A DNA stretch of 64,000 nucleotides from Pseudomonas helvetica (GCF_039908645.1 NZ_CP150917.1:2739501-2803500); one strand, 5' to 3'; positions 47,635-56,644 are shown, counted from the stretch's first letter. Notes: generated by a model not told the origin, from the letters alone. Numbers and translations: made by a program.

Positions 47635-48345
47635 TCACGGCTTGCGAGCCAGACAAAACACGGTCAGACCGGCCAGACGGTTTACGCGCATGAACGGAAG
47701 TTCGAGGGTGCACAGCGTCTTCAGCAGGGTATTGACCAGCGGATGATGGCGCTTGAGTTGCGAGCGTGGCGGCGAAGGTTGTGCGCCTGTTGGCAGCAAC
47801 CTCAGGGTCGCCGCAATCGGGAACACCAGGCCGAAGTAATAGACCCCTTGCATCACCGTCAAGCCGGCGTCCCTGGCCACCGTTTCCAGTTGCGGCAAGG
47901 TGTAGCGACGCTTGTGTTCGAGGAACTCGTCGTGCCCGCTCCAGAGAAACCGGAACGCCGGCACCGTCATCAGGAAACGGCTGCCGGACGGGACTTTATC
48001 GACATAGGCCTTGAGCAATCCGACATCGTCATCGACATGCTCCAGCACGTCCATCAACAGCACCAGATCAGTGTCCACCGAATCAATCGAACGACGGTAG
48101 TGCAGCGGTTTACCGGCGGTTGTGGTGTCCGAGTCCGCCTCATAGCTGATATCCACGCACCAGGCCTCGGTGGCGGTTGTCCGGGCCAGCAGATGCTGGG
48201 TGAAAAAGCCGGAGCCAGCGCCAATGTCGAGAATCCTTTTGACGGGGGTATCACCCAGCAGACAAGTCATCGCCGCAGCTTTTGAACAGTAATACCAATG
48301 CTGACCGATGCTTGAACCGAGAATGTCGATTTCCTTGAGATCCAT
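47635..48345 (-). CDS. Class I SAM-dependent methyltransferase
   Basis: The 236-residue protein has motif I ILDIGAGSGFFTQHLL and post-motif VLLMDVLEHVDDD, typical of small-molecule or lipid/quinone methyltransferases of the Methyltransf_11/12 group. The C-terminal part (YYFGLVFPIAATLRLLP) has a hydrophobic stretch that may associate with the membrane. It is on the minus strand, convergent with the nuclease gene and 143 bases after the binding-protein gene that precedes it on that strand. No substrate can be assigned. Confidence 0.8.
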   Translation of the reverse strand: MDLKEIDILGSSIGQHWYYCSKAAAMTCLLGDTPVKRILDIGAGSGFFTQHLLARTTATEAWCVDISYEADSDTTTAGKPLHYRRSIDSVDTDLVLLMDVLEHVDDDVGLLKAYVDKVPSGSRFLMTVPAFRFLWSGHDEFLEHKRRYTLPQLETVARDAGLTVMQGVYYFGLVFPIAATLRLLPTGAQPSPPRSQLKRHHPLVNTLLKTLCTLELPFMRVNRLAGLTVFCLARKP

Positions 48346-48488
48346 GGTTCAGTCCTGGACGGTATAGACCCGGCGCAACCGACGCCGATCAGTTGCAGAC
48401 CACCGGCAAAGGTGACGGCGACCATCAGCGAAGCGTAGTCCGGTACCGGAGAGACTCAAGACCGCGCTGCATGTATTTGAAACAGCGC

Positions 48489-49253
48489 TTATTGCGACAA
48501 ATAGCCCTTATGTATTCGTGCCAGGGTGCCGTCACGGCGAAGCGTTTCAATCGCTTTGCGCAAGCTTTGTACCTGTTGAGGGGAACATTGTTTCGAGCAG
48601 GCCAGATAGAGATCTGTTCTGTTCATGACGGGACTCATCAGCAGCGTGCGTCGAGACACCTTCGGCCAAATGTATTGAGTCTCCGGGACACCGTTGAACC
48701 AGGCATCGATGCGTCCTCTCAAGAGCATTTGCGCGGGGTTGTCGCCAATGGTCAGCGGGTAGATCTGTCGGTTGTCGAAGCCCTGCGCGCGCAGGATTTC
48801 CTCTTGTGCGCTGCCCAGACCTACACCGATCACGCGGTAGGTTTTCCTGGCTTCAGCGAAGCTGCTCACTGGCCGGTCAAGACTGAAAAAGGCTCGCTCC
48901 ATGGACATGATGGGAGCGATCCAGCTGAAGTGCTCCTCACGTTCTGGCGTACGTGACAACGGGGCTATCAGGATGTCCTGCTTCTCATTGACGTGTTTTT
49001 GCGCTCTGGCCCAAGGCAGCGCCTGTACATCAGCGGCATAGCCGGCGTTGGCAATGGCCATCAGGACCGCGTCTCCGACGATTCCGTGACCTTTGGGATC
49101 ATCGACAAATGTCAAGGGGGGCGCATCGGGGATAAACAGTTCAACCGGTAATGGTGCACCGCACGCGTTATAGGTCATCAGCAGCGATACCGACAGACAC
49201 AGCCTGCAAAGGGCCGTGGTCCAGGTGCTCGATACGCGTGTGGTCCGGTTCAT
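48489..49253 (-). CDS. Periplasmic substrate-binding protein (family 3-like)
   Basis: The 254-residue protein has a signal sequence (hydrophobic LCRLCLSVSLLMTYNACGA) and an extracellular solute-binding domain. An example is GIVGDAVLMAIANAGYAADV with the contact region WARAQKHVNEKQDILIAPLS. Such stand-alone proteins in Pseudomonas often lack a permease nearby, as here. They act as sensors or as amino acid/polyamine scavengers. The start 49253 (MNRTTR) is preferred to 49271, but neither has a good ribosome site. The ligand is unknown. Confidence 0.78.
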   Translation of the reverse strand: MNRTTRVSSTWTTALCRLCLSVSLLMTYNACGAPLPVELFIPDAPPLTFVDDPKGHGIVGDAVLMAIANAGYAADVQALPWARAQKHVNEKQDILIAPLSRTPEREEHFSWIAPIMSMERAFFSLDRPVSSFAEARKTYRVIGVGLGSAQEEILRAQGFDNRQIYPLTIGDNPAQMLLRGRIDAWFNGVPETQYIWPKVSRRTLLMSPVMNRTDLYLACSKQCSPQQVQSLRKAIETLRRDGTLARIHKGYLSQ

Positions 49254-49579
49254 GATCGATAGTTCAGGCATTGGAAGTAGAGGGTCGACTCAACTCATCG
49301 CCGACTCAAGGCGGCAAGCATCTTCCCATAGGTGCAGGTGTTAAGCGATGGCAGCGAACCCGGGGGAGGCCTCTACATCGGGTTTCAGAGCCCGGGACTG
49401 CGAGTCGGATCATCGTGTGCCACGGGGCAACGAAATAACTCGTTCGGGCTCTTGCAGACGGGAAAATCCCTGCTTAACTCTGAACCTCCGGTCAGTCAGT
49501 GACTTGTCAGTCACAAAGGCCGTCCGGGAAGTCGCTCACGCTGTGCGCTTAGTTAAATTTGTTCAGGGAAGAAAATGAC
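49254..49579. other. Divergent promoter gap before the PhaG-like gene
   Basis: The 326 bases hold the two divergent promoter regions. Apart from the ribosome site CAGGGAAG just before 49580, I recognise no further element or gene. Confidence 0.4.
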
Positions 49580-50464
49580 ATGATGCCGAAAACTGCCATC
49601 GTCGAGATTTGCAAGAAGTACAAGGTTTATACCGAGCACTATCTCAACGCCGCCGCTGACAAAACCATCATTCTGGTCAACGGCTCGCTGGCAACTACCG
49701 CATCCTTTGCTCAAACGGTGCGTTACCTGCAGCCGCGATTCAATGTGGTGCTGTACGACCAGCCTTACGCCGGTCAGTCGAGAGAGCACAACCTTCATGG
49801 CCAACCGATCCGAAAGGAAGACGAGGCGCAGATCCTGCTGGAATTGATCGAACACTTTTCCGTGCACCATGTGCTGTCCTTTTCCTGGGGCGGCGCGGCT
49901 ACCTTGCTGGCGCTGGCCCAGCGGCCGCGTCGAATCGAGAAGGCGGTGATCAATTCATTTGCAGCGCGGATCAATACGCCGATGCGCGATTACCTGGAGA
50001 GCGGCCTGAACTTTCTCCAGGCCTGTGATCGGCCCAATGTCGGGCACTTGATCAACAGCACCATCGGCAAGCACCTGCCATCGTTGTTCAAGCGTTTCAA
50101 TCACCGGCATGTCAGCAGCCTGGCCGAACACGAATACCGGCAGATGCATTTCCACGTCAACGAGATCCTGACCCAGGACATCCACTGCTACTCGGTCTGT
50201 GCCGACGCGATCGAAGTCCCGATGTTGTTCGTCAACGGCGAATGGGATGAATACACCTCGGTGGAGGACGCCCGGCTTTTTGCCGCTCATGCCCGTCAGT
50301 CCCGGTTCCACACCATCAAGAACGCCGGGCACTTCCTCGATATGGAACACCCGGCGGCCTGGCATGACACACGGCAGGCCTTACTCGGCTTTCTGCAGCC
50401 GGCTTGCGGGGCACCGAGCCAGGTCCGTCATCACGCTTACAGTAGAGAAGCCTCACTGATGTGA
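49580..50464 (+). CDS. phaG: PhaG/RhlA-family 3-hydroxyacyl transferase
   Basis: The 294-residue protein has an alpha/beta hydrolase fold. TIILVNGSLATTASFAQTVR and VLSFSWGGAATLLALA surround the nucleophile Ser region, and NAGHFLDMEHPAA holds a late histidine. From recall it is closer to PhaG, in segments such as GKHLPSLFKRFN and RHVSSLAEHEY, than to RhlA. PhaG diverts 3-hydroxyacyl-ACP toward polyhydroxyalkanoate, while RhlA makes hydroxyalkanoyloxy acids. No rhlB lies beside it. Start ATG 49580 follows AGGGAAG. It could also be a paralogue of another acyl specificity. Confidence 0.75.
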   Translation: MMPKTAIVEICKKYKVYTEHYLNAAADKTIILVNGSLATTASFAQTVRYLQPRFNVVLYDQPYAGQSREHNLHGQPIRKEDEAQILLELIEHFSVHHVLSFSWGGAATLLALAQRPRRIEKAVINSFAARINTPMRDYLESGLNFLQACDRPNVGHLINSTIGKHLPSLFKRFNHRHVSSLAEHEYRQMHFHVNEILTQDIHCYSVCADAIEVPMLFVNGEWDEYTSVEDARLFAAHARQSRFHTIKNAGHFLDMEHPAAWHDTRQALLGFLQPACGAPSQVRHHAYSREASLM

Positions 50465-50465
50465 G

Positions 50466-51236
50466 CTACGCCAGGATGATGTGTTTCAGCTTGGCGTTCA
50501 ATGCAGCGAACGCTGCTTCGGTGCTGGCCTTGTGGTTGGTGATGAGCACGTCGATGCGCTCTGGCGGACAAAAGGCTACACGGCTCTCCACGCCGATCTT
50601 GCTGTAGTCGGCGAGGATGACCACGCGCTCGGCATGCTCGGTCATGGCGCGGGCCACTTCGGCCTCACGGTGGTCGTAGTTGCTGGCACCGCGCTGGGCG
50701 TCGATGCCCACGGGCGACAACAGCGCGAGGTCGGCCCGATAGCGGCCAATCTCCGCCACCGTGGTGCCGCCAACCGTAGCGGGAGCACGGTCGTCGAGCG
50801 AACCGCCGAGCACGATCACCTCGTTGTGCTGGTCGCCCGAGGTGGCGGGATTACGCAGTTGCAGCGCCACGTTGAACGAGTTGGTGATCACGGTCAGCCC
50901 GCCCAGCTTGGCCAGCTCTTCGGCGAGAATGACAGTGGTGGTGCCCGCGTCGATAAACACGGTCTGTCCGTGCGACAGCAGGCCGACCGCTGCCCGCGCG
51001 AGGTCACGCTTGAATTTGACATTGCTGTGCGCCCGCTCGGCGATGGGCGCCTCGTCTTCGACGCGAATGGCGCCGCCGTGTATCCGCTTCAACTCCCCAA
51101 GGTCTTCCAGGGCGACCAGATCGCGCCGCACGGTCTCGCGTGAAACATTCAGCTCCGTGACGATGCGGTCGGTGGTGACGCGCTGCAAGGTCGATAGCAG
51201 TGCGCGGATTCGCTGGTAACGCTCTTCTTGCCACAT
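50466..51236 (-). CDS. DeoR-family transcriptional repressor
   Basis: The 256-residue protein has an N-terminal DeoR helix-turn-helix (about 5-57, with IVTELNVSRETVRRDLVALE) and a sugar-phosphate sensor domain. The sensor motifs are VFIDAGTTTVILAEEL and NYDHREAEVARAM. Such repressors respond to phosphorylated metabolites. The ATG at 51236 gives the normal family length; the frame is open further upstream to 51374. It is divergent from the phosphatase gene, and a perfect 17-base palindrome lies between them, a likely shared operator. Confidence 0.88.
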   Translation of the reverse strand: MWQEERYQRIRALLSTLQRVTTDRIVTELNVSRETVRRDLVALEDLGELKRIHGGAIRVEDEAPIAERAHSNVKFKRDLARAAVGLLSHGQTVFIDAGTTTVILAEELAKLGGLTVITNSFNVALQLRNPATSGDQHNEVIVLGGSLDDRAPATVGGTTVAEIGRYRADLALLSPVGIDAQRGASNYDHREAEVARAMTEHAERVVILADYSKIGVESRVAFCPPERIDVLITNHKASTEAAFAALNAKLKHIILA

Positions 51237-51361
51237 GCCTGGTGTCCCTGCTGTTTGAGTCGCTTTCCGAGCATGCATTGTGGAGGGGCGTCGGTCACTG
51301 TCAAGTTCGCCCCGGCCTCCTTTAGCCTGGCTCGGGCGCGGTCTGCAAATCATCAAAATGT

Positions 51362-51378
51362 AATATTGTGGCAATATT
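51362..51378. promoter_or_regulatory. Candidate DeoR operator (palindrome)
   Basis: AATATTGTGGCAATATT is a perfect 7-base inverted repeat with a 3-base spacer. It lies in the 266-base divergent region between the DeoR-family gene (start 51236) and the HAD-family gene (start 51503), in an AT-rich patch. Binding is inferred from symmetry and position. Confidence 0.55.
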
Positions 51379-51502
51379 GTGTTTTTGTGTATTTGAAGTT
51401 AGCCTCGTCGCGGGACGGTTTTTCCCCTCGTCCCTATTTTTCGAAACACGCTTTCGCCATCGCCTCGGTTGTAACCTATCGTCTAGAAGTAGGAGCTATA
51501 CC

Positions 51503-52783
51503 ATGCAGCGTCGCCAGTTTCTGAACACCCTCGCTACTGTTTCCGTCGTAACCCCGCTGTTGTTGTCCTCCCGTATAACGCAAGCCGCCACGCCCGCGGC
51601 CACACCGAGCGCGCTGGATCCGGCACGCTGGTCACCACTGAACACCCAGCGCCTGCAGGCGGTCATTGACCGGCACGGCGTCAAAAGCGCGTCTTACCGT
51701 CCTGACCAACGCCCGTACGCGGTGTTCGACTGGGACAACACCTGCATCATGAATGACTGTGAAGAAGCGCTGTTGGTCTATCAGATCAATCATTTGCAGT
51801 ACAAGCTGACGCCCGATGAGTTCGCCGCCGTGCTGCGCCAGGACGTGCCGAATGGCGCGTTCATGAAGGACTACACCACGGTGGACGGTAAACCGGTCAC
51901 CATGGAAGACATCTCCAGCGATGTGGAAGCTGACTACCGCTGGTTGCACGCCAACTACAAGGGACTTGCTGGCGACAAAAGCCTGGAAGAGATCCAGGCC
52001 AGCGAGCAGTACAAGGACTTTCTCGCCAAGCTCTACTTCATGTACGACGCGATCTGCGACAGCTACCCGGTGGAAATCGGCTACAAGTGGATTCTGTACT
52101 TCTACAAGAACATGACCACGGCCGAATTGCAGGCGATGGCCGAGGCCTCCAACAACTACGCCATGGGCGACGCGCTGCGCAAGGTCAAGTACGAGAGTTC
52201 ACGTACGTTGCCGGGCAAGGTAGGGGTAGTGGCGGACACGCACTTCCATGGCATTCGCATCCATGAGGAAATCCGCGGCCTGATGCACACGTTGCGCGCC
52301 AACGGTATCGACGTCTACGTCAGCACCGCCTCGATCGACGACGTGGTGCGGGTGTTCGCCGGCCACCCCAACTACGGCTACGGCGTACCGCCCGAGAACG
52401 TGATCGGCCTGCGCATGGCGATGGAAAACGGCAAGTACACCAGTCGCTATCAACCGGACTGGCACTTCAATTACGGGCCGGGCAAGACCGTCGGCATCAA
52501 GAATGTACTGGTGAAACAGAAGGGCTACGGCCCGGTGCTGGTGGCCGGTGACAGCGACGGTGATGCATGGATGCTGCGCGACTTCAACGATACGGCGGTG
52601 GGCGTGATCGTCAACCGCATGAAGAAAGGCGAGATTGGTGCCGACAGCCAGCAGGCTGCCACCCAATTGGGTAAGCCGGACGCCCGTTTCATCCTGCAAG
52701 GACGCGACGAGCATACCGGTCTGATGATTCCGGACGAAAAATCGCTCAAGTACGGTAAAGACGAACGCAAGTTGCTGGCCTGA
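51503..52783 (+). CDS. Exported HAD-family phosphatase, phosphorylcholine-phosphatase-like
   Basis: The 426-residue protein starts MQRRQFLNTLATVSVVTPLL, which has a twin-arginine-like RRQFL motif and a hydrophobic signal core ending near TQAAT. The HAD catalytic motif I is FDWDNTC and the late acidic motif is GDSDGDAWML. The general layout, including RLQAVIDRHG and the large cap domain, recalls phosphorylcholine phosphatase PchP, but the protein is longer than that enzyme. It should release phosphate from an organic phosphate in the periplasm. ATG 51503 follows AGGAGCTATACC. Confidence 0.8.
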   Translation: MQRRQFLNTLATVSVVTPLLLSSRITQAATPAATPSALDPARWSPLNTQRLQAVIDRHGVKSASYRPDQRPYAVFDWDNTCIMNDCEEALLVYQINHLQYKLTPDEFAAVLRQDVPNGAFMKDYTTVDGKPVTMEDISSDVEADYRWLHANYKGLAGDKSLEEIQASEQYKDFLAKLYFMYDAICDSYPVEIGYKWILYFYKNMTTAELQAMAEASNNYAMGDALRKVKYESSRTLPGKVGVVADTHFHGIRIHEEIRGLMHTLRANGIDVYVSTASIDDVVRVFAGHPNYGYGVPPENVIGLRMAMENGKYTSRYQPDWHFNYGPGKTVGIKNVLVKQKGYGPVLVAGDSDGDAWMLRDFNDTAVGVIVNRMKKGEIGADSQQAATQLGKPDARFILQGRDEHTGLMIPDEKSLKYGKDERKLLA

Positions 52784-52920
52784 TGGTGCTGGCTCGCGGG
52801 TGGTCGACGGCCATCCGCGAGCCGCAATGCACGACTCTGATCAGCTTGGCCAGAGACAGGAACTAAACCCTCCAATACCGTCTACAGTGCAGGGGATAAC
52901 CCTTATCTGAGAGAACGGAC

Positions 52921-53361
52921 ATGTTCAGATCGCGCTCGCTGATTGCAGCTGTTACCTGCCTCGCCCTTGTCACGGGTTCTGCGACAGCTTTTGCCGACCC
53001 GGGTAATGGCGGCGGCCAGGGCCATGGAAACCAGGGAGGTCATGGCAAGGGCAAAAAACCGTACGATGACAGAAACTGGGACCAAGGGCCGAGCATCGAC
53101 CGTGGCGGTGTACTCGGCATCATCGGTGGTTACCGCGACTACTGGAGACCAGGTCCGGCATTGCCTCCCGGTATTCAGAAAAACCTCGCCCGCGGAAAAC
53201 CCCTGCCTCCCGGTATCGCCAAAAAACTGGATGGCCGGCTGATCGGCAGATTGCCTCACTACGATGGTTATGAATGGCAGCAGGCCGGGACTGATTTGAT
53301 TCTTGTCGCTATTACTACCGGGATCATTTATGAGGTTTTAAACGGCGCTCTCGATCAGTAG
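52921..53361 (+). CDS. CigR/RcnB-like exported protein
   Basis: The 146-residue protein has a signal peptide (ending near ATAFA), a Gly/His/Lys-rich segment (DPGNGGGQGHGNQGGHGKG) and a conserved core with two LPPGI repeats (ALPPGIQKNLARGKPLPPGI). A hydrophobic end follows (LILVAITTGIIYEVL). This layout is that of CigR-family proteins. One member is an anti-virulence regulator in Salmonella. In Pseudomonas the role is unknown. It precedes a second Gly/His-rich exported protein, but the two are not otherwise similar. ATG 52921 follows GAGAGAACGG. Confidence 0.78.
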   Translation: MFRSRSLIAAVTCLALVTGSATAFADPGNGGGQGHGNQGGHGKGKKPYDDRNWDQGPSIDRGGVLGIIGGYRDYWRPGPALPPGIQKNLARGKPLPPGIAKKLDGRLIGRLPHYDGYEWQQAGTDLILVAITTGIIYEVLNGALDQ

Positions 53362-53536
53362 GCAGGGTGCCGTTGAGTCAATGTTCGCATCGTCCTGTTT
53401 GTGCGGCTGGCTAACAAGAAGGGATCGGCTGCCAGTGCAGCTGATTCCATCAATGCAGGGGCATGGATCCGTTCGTCGTCTGTTCTGAACTACAAGCAAG
53501 TGCTTTTGTCAGACAATTTGTAAAAAACGAACCACT

Positions 53537-54088
53537 ATGGAATCTATCATGCCTTTGAAAAACAAGAAGCTAGCCGCAGTTATGTCGTGTGTATTGATGC
53601 TTGCTGCCGCGCCTCTGCTCCCCGCCGGGTTGTCTGTAATGGGTACGGCCTATGCCAAAGAAGGTGGTGGTCACGGCGGCGGTAATGGCGGCGGTAATGG
53701 TGGTGGAAATGGTGGTGGTGGCGGAAATGGCGGCAGCGGTGGCGGTGGTGCTCATGCGGGTGAAGGTCACTCTGCGGGCGCCAAGAGCAATGGTCGCGCT
53801 GAAGGCCAGGAAACCGATCACGACGGCCGGGCTGTTCGAGACCGTGGATTGAGCGGTAAACACCTTGGACGTGATCGCGATGACCACGTTGGACGTGACC
53901 GTGATGACCACCTTGGACGTGATCGCGATAGCCATCGTGGTCATGGGGCAGTGACTTCGGGTATTGCGCACTCGAAAACAACGCGAGGGGTGACGAAAGC
54001 GACGGCTATCTCGGCGACAACGCCCGGTGATCACAATGCAAAAGGTTTGAGTAAGGCAGTGACTTCGACCACTGACAAAATCCGATAA
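53537..54088 (+). CDS. Gly/His-rich exported protein, copy 1 of a paralogous pair
   Basis: The 183-residue protein has a signal sequence (MSCVLMLAAAPLLPAGLSV) and a glycine-rich segment with repeated GGGNGG. Then come an acidic/basic octapeptide repeat GRDRDDH(V/L) and a conserved tail, SGIAHSKTT then VTKATAISATTPGDHNAKGL. The tail is almost the same as in the protein at 60049-60561, as is the MESIM/MDAIM opening, which supports the start at 53537. I do not recognise the family. The charged repeats could bind metal ions or the cell surface; this is speculation. Confidence 0.7.
   Translation: MESIMPLKNKKLAAVMSCVLMLAAAPLLPAGLSVMGTAYAKEGGGHGGGNGGGNGGGNGGGGGNGGSGGGGAHAGEGHSAGAKSNGRAEGQETDHDGRAVRDRGLSGKHLGRDRDDHVGRDRDDHLGRDRDSHRGHGAVTSGIAHSKTTRGVTKATAISATTPGDHNAKGLSKAVTSTTDKIR
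53865..53936 (+). repeat. Three 24-base tandem repeats in copy 1
   Basis: Three 24-base units (53865-53888, 53889-53912, 53913-53936) encode LGRDRDDH, LGRDRDDH and LGRDRDSH-like octapeptides. The DNA units differ at only a few bases, so copy number could change by slippage. The paralogue at 60049-60561 lacks this block. Confidence 0.8.
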
Positions 54089-54157
54089 GCACAACGCATT
54101 CAAAAAGCCGGGAAGCCATTGGTTGCCCGGCTTGATGAGAAGGTCAGTCTGACCGAG

Positions 54158-54195
54158 AAGCCCTGCAGGTTTGCGCTTGCAGGGCTTTTCTCGTT
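54158..54195 (+). terminator. Terminator after the Gly/His-rich gene
   Basis: AAGCCCTGCA and TGCAGGGCTT form a perfect 10-base stem with a 10-base loop, followed by TTCTCGTTTT. A second stem (AAGCCGGG/CCCGGCTT) lies shortly before, at about 54104-54133. Confidence 0.75.
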
Positions 54196-54246
54196 TTCGG
54201 CCGGGGATCGGCTACAGTTGAGAAGTCATCGATAGGGAGATCTCAT

Positions 54247-54552
54247 ATGAAGTGCTTAATTTGTCAGGCTGCCGCCAAGACTGTTCACGCGCCGGGAGAC
54301 TGCTCAGAGGTCAAATGCTCAGCCGGTTGTGGACACTTCAAAGTCTCGGCCAATCTTGTTGCGAAAATGATGTTGAAGCACGAATCCTTTGACCTTGAAC
54401 GCACAAGGCGATGGCTTGAGATGGCTCGAAATGATGAGCCAGTGCCCTTGATATCGACCTACGATTACAACGTTTCCTTATTGCATCGCGACGCCGAAGA
54501 GCGGTCGGCCAGCCGGCCAAATCGTTCCAGAGAATCGGTAGCGTCGGATTAG
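54247..54552 (+). CDS. Small CxxC protein, zinc-ribbon-like, copy 1
   Basis: The 101-residue protein begins MKCLICQAAAKT and contains CSAGCGHFKVS, so it has four or five cysteines in CxxC-like pairs, as in a zinc ribbon. A helical segment with FDLERTRRWLEMAR follows. The same plan (CLIC, CGHF, FDxERTRxWL, then P-V-I/L) occurs in the protein at 57604-57843. The ATG has a strong AGGGAGATCTC site and a terminator follows, so it is a real transcription unit. I do not recognise the family. A DNA- or RNA-binding or redox role is possible. Confidence 0.7.
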   Translation: MKCLICQAAAKTVHAPGDCSEVKCSAGCGHFKVSANLVAKMMLKHESFDLERTRRWLEMARNDEPVPLISTYDYNVSLLHRDAEERSASRPNRSRESVASD

Positions 54553-54581
54553 ATGGGGGTTCTTGCTTTGATGTGACGAAG

Positions 54582-54609
54582 CAGCCAACTACTGCTTGGC
54601 TGTTTTTTT
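54582..54609 (+). terminator. Rho-independent terminator
   Basis: CAGCCAA and TTGGCTG form a seven-base stem with loop CTACTGC and a T7 run. It closes the small CxxC-protein gene before the convergent diguanylate cyclase gene. Confidence 0.88.
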
Positions 54610-54629
54610 ACTGCTGTCTGTCATCCTTG

Positions 54630-56180
54630 CTAATTTGAAATGACGGTCCTGTTTCTCCCGCTGGACTTGGCGATGTATAGCGCTTTGTCGGCGATATCCA
54701 CCAAGCTCTCTACCGTATCGACTTCCCGTTCGGAGAGTGAACTAATGCCAATACTGATCGTGACCACCCCTAGTGGAGAGTCGCTGTGTTGTATTTTAGC
54801 GTGCTCCAAATCGAGTCGGATTTTTTCGGCCAGCAGGAAAGCCCCGACATAATCGGTGTTTGACAGTACAACGGCAAACTCTTCCCCGCCGTACCGGGCG
54901 GCGAGATCACCGGTTCGGCTTACATGCTTTCTGATTATTGCGCCCACGGCCTTCAGGCACTCATCACCCTGTACGTGGCCGTAGAGGTCGTTGTAGCTCT
55001 TGAAGAGGTCAACGTCGATCATGATCAGTGCAGTGCCGTCCAGTTTCTTGCGTTTTTTCCTGGCAACTTCAGCTTCTATGAAGAAATCAAAGTGGCGTCG
55101 GTTGGCCAGCCGTGTCAGTCCATCTTCGAGGGCCATCAAACCAAGAATCTTATTGGCTTCAATGTAGTCTTTCTGAGAGGCTTGCAATTCTCTTTGCGCT
55201 TGAATTTGCTGACCCATGAGCTTGATGAGTCGATAACCAATAAAGCTGAGAATTATTAATAATATGGAGGAAATGATCAGGCTGGCGAGGGATTCGCTCC
55301 GCCAGTCCGCCAGTACTTCATTTCGATCAAATTCGGCGACGACGACAAGGGGGTACCCATTAATGCGTCTAAAACCTATGACCCGCTCGACACCGTCGAT
55401 AAACGATTTTATGGTCGCCGTGCCGGAGTTCACGTCAGGCTTTAACAGGGCGAACACTTCGCCTTTTGATATGTTAATGCCGATGTCCTGGTCGCGAAAT
55501 GGCTTGCGCACCACAATGTTACCGCTGGAGGTCACCAGATTGATGAGGCCATTCGTTCCGGTGTCGACACCTTCGTAAAGGTTGAGGAAGTAGTTTAGGT
55601 AAATGGTAGCGAGTGCAACGCCGGCAAAACTCCCGTCTGGATGGTTGATTCGGCGCGATACCGTCATGATCCATTCATTGGTTGAGCGACTGCGTATGGA
55701 AGGGCCAAGATAAGGTCCCAGGTCCGTATGGTCGCGATGATAAATGAAATAGTCACGGTCCGAGTTGTTGGCGCCTGCGGGTATGACACCGTTTGAATTG
55801 AGTAGCCAGCGTCCCTGTTCATCATAGATAAAAAAGCCATGTATTTGAGGCAGGCGTTTTTGTTGTATTTTAAGTAACTCTTCCAGTTTGTTTAAGTTTT
55901 CTGCGTTGCTGCCTTCTGTTTCCAGTCGTTCCTTGACCCCTATAAGTACTGTGTCAGCCTGCGTAAGGGTTGCCTCGATATTGGACGATAAAGTCTTCGA
56001 GAGATTTGACATCTCGGTTTCCTTGTCGTGCAAATGGTACTCCAGGGAGTTGAAGATTCCCCATGTACTGATTGCTATCAGCGAGATGCATACGATGGCC
56101 ACAAAGAGGATGACGTGTCCGACTTTGAGTTTGGCATCGGTCCACTCAGCGGAAAAAAAAGAAGCCTTCCTTGTCAACAT
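54630..56180 (-). CDS. Membrane diguanylate cyclase with periplasmic Cache sensor
   Basis: The 516-residue protein has a first membrane helix (about 20-42), a periplasmic double-Cache domain (about 45-290, with GFFIYDEQGRWLLNSNGV) and a second helix (about 298-320). A short coiled linker leads to a GGDEF domain (about 350-516). The active motif is RYGGEEF, and an inhibitory site RxxD (RTGD) lies five residues before GGEEF. It should therefore make cyclic di-GMP with product control. The Cache domain should sense a small periplasmic ligand. No EAL domain is present. It is convergent with the small CxxC gene. Confidence 0.9.
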   Translation of the reverse strand: MLTRKASFFSAEWTDAKLKVGHVILFVAIVCISLIAISTWGIFNSLEYHLHDKETEMSNLSKTLSSNIEATLTQADTVLIGVKERLETEGSNAENLNKLEELLKIQQKRLPQIHGFFIYDEQGRWLLNSNGVIPAGANNSDRDYFIYHRDHTDLGPYLGPSIRSRSTNEWIMTVSRRINHPDGSFAGVALATIYLNYFLNLYEGVDTGTNGLINLVTSSGNIVVRKPFRDQDIGINISKGEVFALLKPDVNSGTATIKSFIDGVERVIGFRRINGYPLVVVAEFDRNEVLADWRSESLASLIISSILLIILSFIGYRLIKLMGQQIQAQRELQASQKDYIEANKILGLMALEDGLTRLANRRHFDFFIEAEVARKKRKKLDGTALIMIDVDLFKSYNDLYGHVQGDECLKAVGAIIRKHVSRTGDLAARYGGEEFAVVLSNTDYVGAFLLAEKIRLDLEHAKIQHSDSPLGVVTISIGISSLSEREVDTVESLVDIADKALYIAKSSGRNRTVISN

Positions 56181-56449
56181 GAAATCCTGCCATTCGACGT
56201 GGGTATCAATAGTTAGCGTATTCTATTTTTTTTATACCGTTGAGGTATTTTTAGCGTGGGTATTCGTTTTTGCCATATGCCCATCTTGCTTATTGCCAAA
56301 TGTGCAGGCGGTCAAATAACGACAGCGTGATTGCCCCGCAATCACTCCCTCCCAGGAGCGTCAGAGAGAGGTGAAGGCTTTCGGTATGGAATCTTGGAGA
56401 TGACAGGAGTAAAAAATACCTTACCTGCCTCAATCCAGAGGATGTGCAA

Positions 56450-56644
56450 ATGGTCATTACCATCAAAGAGCGCGATGAGCATCACATGTCTCATGAATCA
56501 AGTAGCGCGGGAATCAGGATGTGGGATGTCTTTCAGGGAGATGTTCTGGTCGGCGTCTATCACAGTGAAGCTGAGGCGTTGAAGTACAAGGATTTGCTGG
56601 AGAGCGGTCGATTGGACAGCCACAAAAAACCTCCGAAAAGATAA
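56450..56644 (+). CDS. Small hypothetical protein (64 residues)
   Basis: The protein starts MVITIKERDEHHMSHESSSA and includes a compact core WDVFQGDVLVGVYHSEAEAL, then a basic tail (HKKPPKR). The core looks like a small beta hairpin with a helix. The ATG at 56450 is preceded by AGAGG with correct spacing, and a good terminator follows at 56660. I do not recognise the family. It is probably cytoplasmic. Confidence 0.6.
   Translation: MVITIKERDEHHMSHESSSAGIRMWDVFQGDVLVGVYHSEAEALKYKDLLESGRLDSHKKPPKR

Noticed and set aside
53865..53936. CRISPR-like array
   Set aside because: The units are contiguous coding repeats without unique spacers.
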